Of a DNA stretch of 10,120 nucleotides, positions 1 to 5,451 are shown piece by piece; within the stretch, counting starts at the first letter, position 1, and each line of letters begins with the position of its first letter. The stretch spans positions 1 to 10,120 of the forward strand of contig JAQGMD010000317.1 in NCBI GenBank assembly GCA_028292565.1, in the 5' to 3' direction. Position numbers and translations under genes: made by a program. The stretch comes from Burkholderia sp. GTDB taxonomy: Bacteria; Pseudomonadota; Gammaproteobacteria; Burkholderiales; Burkholderiaceae. The notes beneath the pieces are model-generated. The model was not told the origin of the DNA. It saw only the letters and a list, made by a program, of their open reading frames with translations, and did not search any database.

Positions 1-540
1 GGCCACCAGCGGGGCAAAGGCGACGATCATGATGGAGTCATTCAAAGCGACTTGCGACAGCGTGAAGTACGGATCACCTTTGCACAGCTGGCTCCACACG
101 AATACCATCGCAGTGCAAGGTGCTGCCGCCAGCAAAATCAATCCCGCGATATAGCTGTCGTGTTGGTCCGCAGGCAGCCAGTCGGCAAACACATGCCGAA
201 TGAACAGCCATCCGAGGAACGCCATCGAAAAAGGTTTTACCAGCCAGTTGATGAACAGCGTCACGCCTATGCCCCGCCATTGGCTCTTCACCTGTGAAAG
301 CGCACCGAAATCGATCTTGATGAGCATTGGGATGATCATCACCCAGATCAGGATCCCGACCGGAATATTCACCTTCGCCACTTCGAGCCGTGCGACGATC
401 TGGAAGAAACCGGGAAATGCGCGGCCCAGCACTATGCCGGCAACGATGCATAGCGCCACCCAGATCGTCAGGTAACGTTCGAAGAATCCGATGGCGGGCG
501 CAGCGCCGCCGGCGACGGCGGTCGTATGTGCAGTAGTCAT
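1..540 (-). CDS. acr3: Acr3-type arsenite efflux permease, N-terminal part (runs off the left edge)
   Basis: Inner-membrane carrier that expels As(III), the last step of arsenic detoxification. The ATG at 538-540 opens a frame of 180 codons with no stop before the window edge, about half of the roughly 350 residues usual for Acr3. Several hydrophobic segments are visible, starting near residues 22-45 and 57-73. The Acr3 signature APCTAMVFVWSQL lies at residues 140-152, and C142 matches the conserved cysteine essential for As(III) transport in studied Acr3 proteins. NWLVKPFSM at about 98-106 is also typical of the family. This is Acr3 (bile acid/arsenite permease superfamily), not the unrelated ArsB. 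It lies 46 bp downstream of arsI on the same strand. No clear Shine-Dalgarno is visible before the ATG, so it is probably read from the arsR-arsI transcript. Confidence in the family is high; only the C-terminus is unseen. Confidence 0.93.
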   Translation of the reverse strand, partial: MTTAHTTAVAGGAAPAIGFFERYLTIWVALCIVAGIVLGRAFPGFFQIVARLEVAKVNIPVGILIWVMIIPMLIKIDFGALSQVKSQWRGIGVTLFINWLVKPFSMAFLGWLFIRHVFADWLPADQHDSYIAGLILLAAAPCTAMVFVWSQLCKGDPYFTLSQVALNDSIMIVAFAPLVA

Positions 541-586
541 TACTAATTGGTCAGTGTAGAAAACGGTTGAGCGAGTTTCTTCCGCG

Positions 587-1078
587 TCAACAGCAGGATG
601 AGCCTTGTTTGGAAGAGGTCGGCGCACAGCATGCCGTTTCGTTGTTCTTCGCTTGCGTCACCGGGATAGTGAAGGCAATCGGTGCAGCCGCGGCACGCTT
701 CGGGACGCCATATACCGGAATCGATTCAAGTGTATGAAATGTTTCCCAGGCGATGCCGGAGGGATCGGTCAACCAGTATTTGTCAGACCGCGCATAGCAG
801 CATGCTGCGCCCTCCTCCTTTTTAACACCCGGCTCCAGGTGATCCAGGCGCGACTGCATTTCGGCCAGTTCAGCATCGGATTCAACCTGGATGCCCAGAT
901 GGTCCAACCCCACTTTCGCACCATGCCGGGAAATGGCGAAGTTCATCCGCGGGTCTTCGAGATGCCATTTTGCGTAGTCCGACTTTGCTACTGTCGGCTC
1001 GGCCGCAAACATACCGGAGTAGAACTTGATGCTGTCGGCCAGATTGTCGACCGATACATGTACGTGCAAACGTTTCAT
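587..1078 (-). CDS. arsI: ArsI, organoarsenical C-As lyase (VOC/glyoxalase superfamily)
   Basis: A dioxygenase-like cytoplasmic enzyme that cleaves the carbon-arsenic bond of trivalent organoarsenicals such as MAs(III), releasing As(III). The protein has 163 residues, the usual length. It resembles characterised ArsI: the presumed Fe(II) ligands are H5, H60 and E112, and the vicinal cysteine pair C93-C94 that binds the arsenical sits in AACCYARSDKYWLTDPSG. The C-terminal tail is cysteine-rich (C150, C151, C162, C163), also common in ArsI. I chose the ATG at 1076-1078 because AGGAG lies 7 nt upstream, the ATGA overlaps the arsR stop, and the protein then begins MKRLHVHVSVDNL as ArsI does. The frame is open further upstream to 1141, but that part lies inside arsR. 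The family is also annotated as cadmium-induced CadI or as plain glyoxalase; the cysteine pair and ars context favour ArsI. Released As(III) would be expelled by the downstream Acr3. Confidence 0.92.
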   Translation of the reverse strand: MKRLHVHVSVDNLADSIKFYSGMFAAEPTVAKSDYAKWHLEDPRMNFAISRHGAKVGLDHLGIQVESDAELAEMQSRLDHLEPGVKKEEGAACCYARSDKYWLTDPSGIAWETFHTLESIPVYGVPKRAAAAPIAFTIPVTQAKNNETACCAPTSSKQGSSCC

Positions 1079-1413
1079 GAGCAGGCTCCTTCGTTGGAAC
1101 AATCGGAAATGCGAACGGGAGAGCAGGCGTTCCCGCCGCAACAGTTTTCAGTCAGAAAACCAACGAGTCCATTCATCGTCGCGAAGTTTGCGGAATAGAT
1201 GAGGGAGCGGCCGGCTTTTTTCTGGACAACCATTTCCGCATGCGTCAGTTCCTTGAGGTGGAATGACAGCGAAGATGGGGCTATTTCCAAAGCCTCGGCA
1301 ATTTTCGTGGCAGGCATGCCTTCCGGGCCGGCTTGCACGAGAAGCCGGAATACGGCCAGACGTGATTCCTGGGCCAGGGCCGCTAGAGCCGTAATAACCT
1401 TGTTTGTTTCCAT
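1075..1413 (-). CDS. arsR: ArsR-family As(III)-responsive repressor
   Basis: A small dimeric winged-helix repressor that leaves its operator when it binds As(III)/Sb(III). The protein has 112 residues. ETNKVITALAALAQESRLA at the start and the recognition-helix region SSLSFHLKELTHAEMV (about 47-62) followed by the wing KKAGRSLIYSANF are typical. It lacks the ELCVCDL-type metal site of the E. coli R773 ArsR. Instead it has C-terminal cysteines C91-C92 and C97 (ENCCGGNAC), plus C105 and C111, like the As(III) site of the Acidithiobacillus ferrooxidans ArsR type. I chose the ATG at 1411-1413. The frame is open to 1635, but that extension is not ArsR-like and crosses the promoter. The stop overlaps the arsI start by 4 nt, so the two are translationally coupled. 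No Shine-Dalgarno is present, consistent with leaderless translation. Confidence 0.94.
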   Translation of the reverse strand: METNKVITALAALAQESRLAVFRLLVQAGPEGMPATKIAEALEIAPSSLSFHLKELTHAEMVVQKKAGRSLIYSANFATMNGLVGFLTENCCGGNACSPVRISDCSNEGACS

Positions 1414-1419
1414 AATTCG

Positions 1420-1448
1420 ATAATAGTGGAAGAATAAAATAAGGGCAA
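1420..1448 (-). promoter_or_regulatory. Candidate sigma70 promoter of the ars operon, leaderless arsR
   Basis: On the minus strand TTGCCC (1443-1448) and TATTAT (1420-1425) are separated by 17 nt. A start about 7 nt after the -10 falls on the A of the arsR ATG at 1413, so the transcript would have no 5' leader; this fits the absence of a ribosome binding site. The AT-rich stretch from the -10 to the ATG (about 1411-1426) is an imperfect dyad around TCGA and could be the ArsR operator, but that is inference. The -35 lies inside the recombinase remnant on the other strand. Confidence 0.6.
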
Positions 1449-1620
1449 GCTCGCAGGCGGAGCAGATTGCATTCATGAACGCGTTACCGCACGCGGACGC
1501 GGCGGATGAAACAGACCCTACCCGCGGCTGGAAGCGTCGTCGGGATCGCGCGATGCAGGCCATGATGCTTGGGGCCGGTCTCAAGGTATCCGAGGCGATC
1601 GGCCTGTACATGAGAAACGA
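1427..1620 (+). pseudogene. Tyrosine recombinase/integrase fragment
   Basis: An open stretch starting after a TAG at 1424-1426 and closed by a stop at 1682-1684. Its middle part, WKRRRDRAMQAMMLGAGLK and then VSEAIGLYM (about 1529-1612), matches the start of the catalytic domain of tyrosine recombinases. There RDRAL-x-L-x-L-x-G-x-GLR-x-SE leads to the first catalytic arginine, here replaced by K in GLKVSE as in some phage-integrase subgroups. Residues before it (AEQIAFMNALPHADAAD) could be the domain-linker region. No start with a ribosome binding site, no N-terminal SAM-like domain and no H-x-x-R...Y box are present, so this is a remnant. After about 1615 similarity is lost. It touches the ars promoter on one side and the truncated toxin-like gene on the other. 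Confidence in the family is moderate, since only about 30 residues are diagnostic. Confidence 0.55.
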
Positions 1621-1674
1621 TACGCAGGTCCGCAAAACGTCGGATCGAGCCGCGTTCCCGATGTGCCGGGTCCC

Positions 1675-1937
1675 GAACGGGTAATGATGTCTTTGGCAGC
1701 GGTTTCTTCTGCGCTGCTAAGGCGCTGATCCTGGCTTGCCAAGCTTTGGTACGCGGCGATTAAATCCCGGCCCTTCGATTTGTTTTGCTCGAAGTCGGTT
1801 TGGAGGGCGCCGACCGAGTAGCCGGAATTACCCATTGATACAAAGAGGCGAGTGAATCGAATGCTCGCTATCTCACTCGATCTCTCGACTGCGTTGAAAA
1901 TTATTGCTTTAACTTGTACGTCCGATAAACCTGGCAT
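1675..1937 (-). pseudogene. N-terminal fragment of a secreted-toxin-like protein (possible type VI effector)
   Basis: Starts at the ATG 1935-1937 with AGGTG upstream (about 5 nt spacing). About 88 residues look native: MPGLSDVQVKAIIFNAVERS at the start, then RFTRLFVSMGNSGYSVGALQ at about 27-46, then DFEQNKSKGRDLIAAYQSLA. The 'MGNSGYSVG.LQTDF' stretch recalls lysozyme/peptidoglycan-hydrolase-like proteins found near type VI secretion genes in betaproteobacteria. That is recall, not a search. After about 1675 the frame continues to a stop at 1581-1583 with a composition unlike the first part, so the gene is cut there, next to the recombinase fragment. It follows the unknown gene upstream by 25 nt on the same strand, as in an effector/immunity pair. 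The segment is richer in A+T than the pga genes, which suggests foreign origin. Confidence 0.5.
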
Positions 1938-1962
1938 AGATGCACCTGTCCAGAAGATAGCT

Positions 1963-2446
1963 TTATTTAACCGGAAACAAGTAAGCACGGAGCGTGTAGA
2001 AGTACAGCTCCACTTCGGGTTGCCCGCACGGTTGCCGTGCTGCGCTATAGTTCTCGGGGCGAGCGCCATCGCATGCGCGCGTGTCGCCGAATGCACGGTC
2101 GTACATCATCTTTTTCAGCTGGGCCCAAGCGGAAAGGTCGACCACGCTAACGTCCGGGTGGGGGGAAAGCCGCGAGCCATTTTTTAAGTTGAAGCGAAGC
2201 GCTATGTGGTCCTGGTAGCTCAGCACCAGAGTGCCGTCGGACAGAAGCGTGGCGCCGTTGAAATTGGTGTCGTCGATCTTGTAAATATCAGGCAGGCGGT
2301 ACGTTGGATGTCCACGGGTCTTTTTATCGCGAACTGCCAACAGCCGTGCCCACACTTCGTTGCCGGAGGCGTCGGAGCGCACAAGGTAGTTTATACAACG
2401 CTGGCAGGTCGAGGTCACCTTCGAAGAAGCCCACGCCCACCGGGGG
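1963..2446 (-). pseudogene. Unknown protein, frameshifted; possible immunity partner of the adjacent toxin-like gene
   Basis: The good frame from about 2390 down to the stop at 1963-1965 encodes about 140 residues that look like real protein: VRSDASGNEVWARLLAVRDK, YRLPDIYKIDDTNFNGATLL, SDGTLVLSYQDHIALRFNLK, and a C-terminus ELYFYTLRAYLFPVK. Upstream of about 2390 that frame turns into low-complexity W/P/S-rich sequence, while the neighbouring frame reads PVGVGFFEGDLDLPALYKL (about 2390-2446) and leads naturally into VRSDASG. A single frameshift near 2385-2395 therefore splits the gene. The natural start is not visible; the 5' end merges with thioredoxin-like sequence. I do not recognise the family. 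Position directly before the toxin-like gene suggests an immunity or accessory role, which is inference only. Confidence 0.45.
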
Positions 2447-2448
2447 TA

Positions 2449-2578
2449 TGGAAACGCAGCGACAGTGGCCTGACACCATCCACAGGGGGGCGCCGAACTC
2501 CACCACAGTGGGGCGTTCGAGCTGATCGATTCGCGCACGCGTGGGTTCGATCTCTTCGTATGTTTCATTCATTGCCAT
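2449..2578 (-). pseudogene. Thioredoxin-like N-terminal fragment, frameshifted at the CxxC motif
   Basis: The ATG at 2576-2578 (a second at 2570-2572), preceded by a weak GAGAG, opens MAMNETYEEIEPTRARIDQL then ERPTVVEFGA, the first helix and beta-strand of a thioredoxin domain. The expected active-site motif follows at 2473-2484 as CGWC, then QATVAAF, but in a different frame. The shift falls in a run of six C (G on the plus strand, 2485-2490), and the tryptophan that normally precedes CxxC is missing. Similarity ends near 2450, where the neighbouring unknown gene begins. A full thioredoxin is about 105 residues; only about 40 can be traced. This is a disulfide-reductase remnant that cannot make an active protein unless the shift is a sequencing error. 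Confidence 0.5.
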
Positions 2579-2663
2579 GTTAACTCTCATGTCGGGGAAT
2601 GCCTTTGCTGAACGCTTAGCAGCTTCACGGGTCCTCGCGTCTGCCGGTCCCGAATGCGGCCGC

Positions 2664-2692
2664 CTGCGCGATTCGGCGCGCTGTTCTATAAT
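2664..2692 (+). promoter_or_regulatory. Possible promoter upstream of pga (perfect TATAAT)
   Basis: A perfect -10 hexamer TATAAT at 2687-2692 lies in a GC-rich setting where it is unlikely by chance. The -35 at 17 nt spacing (CTGCGC, 2664-2669) is poor. Transcription would start near 2699. The first ATG downstream (2726) gives only an 8-codon frame, MNVTGGTH. Read through, the transcript would carry a leader of about 296 nt before pgaA. It may instead be the orphan promoter of a lost gene once divergent from the thioredoxin fragment. Confidence 0.4.
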
Positions 2693-2766
2693 GCCGCGCG
2701 CGACGTTGAAACCAAAATTCTCAGTATGAATGTGACTGGTGGTACCCACTAGAAGGTTGAGACATC

Positions 2767-2841
2767 GTAGCCCGGATGGAGCGAAGTCGGATTCGGGATT
2801 GTGGGCGGCGCGGTTCCGGGATTGCACTTGTTTCGTCCGGG
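2767..2841. repeat. Inverted pair of degenerate REP-like elements
   Basis: GTAGCCCGGATGGAGCGAAG at 2767-2786, continuing to ATTCGGG at 2797, is the first unit. Its degenerate inverted copy, CCGGGATTG...TTCGTCCGGG, is at 2816-2841, separated by 18 nt. Each unit has complementary ends (CCCGGAT/ATTCGGG and CCGGG.../...CCGGG) able to form a stem. The wording 'TAGCCCGGATGGAGCG...ATCCGGG' is familiar as a dispersed intergenic repeat in many proteobacteria, often as an inverted doublet. It sits between the candidate promoter and pgaA. Together with the promoter it accounts for the 2579-2890 stretch, where I see no other gene. Confidence 0.6.
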
Positions 2842-2890
2842 AGACGGCATCAGAACGTTTAGCGGTGACCAAATTTTTCCGGTGGTGGTA

Positions 2891-2998
2891 ATGGATAGTA
2901 AAAGAACGAACGCATCAGTATCGACAGAATCGCCAATACCACTGCCGGCATCGATGGCCGGGACATCTCACGAGTCCGGTATCGATCCGCTGCAATGA
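2891..2998 (+). CDS. Small upstream ORF (35 codons) overlapping the pgaA start
   Basis: ATG at 2891-2893 after a G-rich GGTGGTGGT that may act as a weak ribosome binding site. It encodes a polar 35-residue peptide starting MDSKRTNASV and ending GIDPLQ. Its TGA (2996-2998) overlaps the pgaA ATG (2995-2997) as ATGA. pgaA has no Shine-Dalgarno of its own, so coupling by terminating ribosomes is plausible. No family, signal peptide or membrane segment is visible. It may be a chance ORF; the exact overlap and the missing pgaA ribosome binding site are the only arguments for it. Confidence 0.25.
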   Translation: MDSKRTNASVSTESPIPLPASMAGTSHESGIDPLQ

Positions 2999-5451
2999 GC
3001 GTTCCCAATTCGCGATCCTGCTTCTCCGTCTGCGCGAGAGGGGCTTTATGGCTGTTCATCAGCGCCGGTGCGTACGCCGCGGTCCCGTCAGCAGAATATG
3101 ATGCTGTGCTGCTCGATGCCCGTACAGGCGCCGCGGCAGCCATGGAAAGACTTCAGGACTGGCAGCGCCGCTATCCGGCGGATAAGCGACTGATCTACGA
3201 CCTCGCCACTGTCCTTGGCCTGCAAGGGCGGCACCAGGCCGCGCTCGAGTATTACCCGCAGATCGTTCAGCCGGAGGCTCCCGCCTACGCGATCAAATCG
3301 ATCGCAGGATCGGCGCGCGCCGCTGGTCGCTCGGGAGACGCCGAGCGGGCTTATCGTCTGCTGGTGTCCAGGACTCCGGCGGACGCGGAGGCGCATGCCG
3401 GTCTCGCCTACGCCTGGATGGACTCGGGGCGGGCAGATGACGCGCTTGCTTATGTGATCAGCCGCTTGCCGCGGACGTCGTCTGGATACAGTCGCGGCGA
3501 CTTGCCCCTGCTCGTTGCGCTGGCGGAGTTGCGAGAACACCGTAAGGAATGGCTGCTTGCCGCCGATGCATACGTGGAGGTATTGAAGCACGAGCCTGGA
3601 TTTCGCTACGCGCTACGGGGTCGCGTATTCGCCCTTAGCCGCGCCGGAATTGCGCCACTGGCGAAACGACTGGCGGATAGCCGTCCGGAATTTTTTGATG
3701 ACGACGAACGATGGCGGATAGAGCATGACATGGCGGCCCGCGCCATTGCATTCGGTCAGGCCCGGCTTGCTTCGGATTACTCTCCATCGCGCTTTGCGGC
3801 AATCGACGCCGCGCTCAGCAGGAACGCCGAGGTCATCAGCCGCTTCGCGAGCAGGCCTGCCACCCGGTTCGATCGTCTGGTCGCTTTACGTGACCGGATG
3901 CGCATGCCGGAAGCGGCCGAGCTCTACCAGTCCCTGGTCGCGGAAGACCTGGTTATTCCAACCTACGCCAAGGCGGCAGCCGCTGACGCCTATCTTCATC
4001 TGGAGCAGCCCGAAGTCGCGCGCGACCTCTACCTGGACACCCTGAAAGACACTGAACACCTGGAGTCATCCGAGTCGACGGACCGGCAGATAGGGCTGAT
4101 ATACGCCTATTGCGAGACCGGACAGTATGGCGAGGCGCAGGTAGCTGCCGATGCGCTGCTGCGCAGGACGCCTGCCATGATCCATAAAGGGATTCGTGGA
4201 CTCGAGGCGCCCAACCCGGACTACACACGCGCGACGCTGATTGCAGCGCTGGTGCCGATGTACGCCGACCGCCCCGAGTATGCAGAACAGCGTCTGAGTG
4301 CGGCGCACGCGTTGGCGCCGGCTAATCACGGAATCCGTTCCGCCTGGGCTTCCTTGCAATCGGCACGCGAGCGGCCGCGCGTCGCATTGGAAGAGTTCAC
4401 CTTGTTGCAAGGGGATGACCCAAAATCGATTGACGCAGCGATCGGGCGGGCTGATACCCTGCTGGCCTTGAACGAGTTTGAGGAAACCCGCGCACAGCTT
4501 GCGCCGCTGCTTTCGAACTACTCGGAAAACAAGGCAGTCCAAAACCTCGCACAAAAACTGGAGCAGCAAGAGCGCCCGCAGCTGAGAATCGATGCCACGC
4601 AGGGACACGGGGGCTCTCGGGCCGCGGCGGAATCGGTGCTCGACGTGGCACTGCATTCCGCGCCATTGAAAGACTCACTCGGCGAACACTATCGCGCATT
4701 CACGCATCTCACACGCTCAAATGGCGAGACCGCAGCCATGTCGGTCACGCGCATGCGTGTTGGCGCCGGAATCGACTACCGTGCGCGCGATACGGCGGTT
4801 GAAGCCGAGCTTAATCGCGCGACGGGGGCAGCCGTTGCGAACGGGATGGCATTCAAGCTATCCAGAAGCCTGTCGGACGTCTGGCATATTCATATGGGGT
4901 TTGACAGCAACGTCAACGATCTGGCGGCAGCTGCATTTCGTCAAGACGTGACAGCTCGGGCATTTAAAACCGGCGTGACCTGGATTGCGCATGAATCGCG
5001 CAAGGCCGGCGGGGAGCTGACGCAACTGCGCTTCTCCGACGAGAACAGGCGCAAGGCAGCGCGACTATGGTGGACCGAGCGCTGGATATCCGGCCCGGCC
5101 TTCAAGCTGGAAAGCACGCTAGGACTCTACAGTTCCAGCAACAGCCGGTCCGGGGGTGCCTATTTCAATCCCACCAGAGACCGCGAAGCAAGCTTCGCGC
5201 TTGCAGGTGAATGGCTCACGTGGCGGCGCTACCACCGATCGTTCAGACAGCGGCTGACATATGCACCCGGCTATTACCGGCAGGAGCACTTCAGCGGCGG
5301 CGCGACCGCGGATCTGCGTTATGAACAAGAATGGCGCGACGACCGCAGCCTGGCAATACGGTATGGCTTCGGCCGCAGTTCCCATCCATATGACGGCAGC
5401 CGCGAAGACCGCAGCTACGGGTACCTGACCCTGAATTGGCAAATCAAATGA
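2995..5451 (+). CDS. pgaA: PgaA, outer-membrane PNAG export porin
   Basis: Exports partly deacetylated poly-beta-1,6-N-acetylglucosamine across the outer membrane. The protein has 818 residues (E. coli PgaA 807). A signal peptide is visible: hydrophobic ARGALWLFISAGAYA with cleavage after A28 or A29. Residues about 35-520 are a tetratricopeptide superhelix (for example RLQDWQRRYPADKRLIYDLA, GLQGRHQAALEYY, AYAWMDSGRADDALAYV), the periplasmic part that binds the polymer and PgaB. From about 525 to the end alternating beta-strands form the barrel, closing with YGYLTLNWQIK. The ATG at 2995 is the only usable start: the frame is open upstream to 2902 but holds no ATG or GTG. It lacks a clear Shine-Dalgarno. 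It is the first gene of pgaABCD, and its stop overlaps the pgaB start by 4 nt (ATGA). No frameshift or missing domain is visible. Homologues are HmsH and BpsA. Confidence 0.93.
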   Translation: MSVPNSRSCFSVCARGALWLFISAGAYAAVPSAEYDAVLLDARTGAAAAMERLQDWQRRYPADKRLIYDLATVLGLQGRHQAALEYYPQIVQPEAPAYAIKSIAGSARAAGRSGDAERAYRLLVSRTPADAEAHAGLAYAWMDSGRADDALAYVISRLPRTSSGYSRGDLPLLVALAELREHRKEWLLAADAYVEVLKHEPGFRYALRGRVFALSRAGIAPLAKRLADSRPEFFDDDERWRIEHDMAARAIAFGQARLASDYSPSRFAAIDAALSRNAEVISRFASRPATRFDRLVALRDRMRMPEAAELYQSLVAEDLVIPTYAKAAAADAYLHLEQPEVARDLYLDTLKDTEHLESSESTDRQIGLIYAYCETGQYGEAQVAADALLRRTPAMIHKGIRGLEAPNPDYTRATLIAALVPMYADRPEYAEQRLSAAHALAPANHGIRSAWASLQSARERPRVALEEFTLLQGDDPKSIDAAIGRADTLLALNEFEETRAQLAPLLSNYSENKAVQNLAQKLEQQERPQLRIDATQGHGGSRAAAESVLDVALHSAPLKDSLGEHYRAFTHLTRSNGETAAMSVTRMRVGAGIDYRARDTAVEAELNRATGAAVANGMAFKLSRSLSDVWHIHMGFDSNVNDLAAAAFRQDVTARAFKTGVTWIAHESRKAGGELTQLRFSDENRRKAARLWWTERWISGPAFKLESTLGLYSSSNSRSGGAYFNPTRDREASFALAGEWLTWRRYHRSFRQRLTYAPGYYRQEHFSGGATADLRYEQEWRDDRSLAIRYGFGRSSHPYDGSREDRSYGYLTLNWQIK

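Noticed and set aside
605..1198. A 197-codon open frame opposite arsI and arsR
   Set aside because: It lies entirely opposite two well-supported ars genes and resembles no protein; it is a high-GC antisense shadow.
2324..2872. A 182-codon minus-strand frame read as one protein
   Set aside because: Only the part at about 2390-2578 is protein-like, and it belongs to two different broken genes. Upstream of 2578 the frame crosses the REP-like repeats.
2687..2995. Several GGA triplets in the pga leader as CsrA sites
   Set aside because: About eight GGA in 300 nt of GC-rich sequence is close to chance, and most fall inside the repeats. No loop-presented site could be shown.
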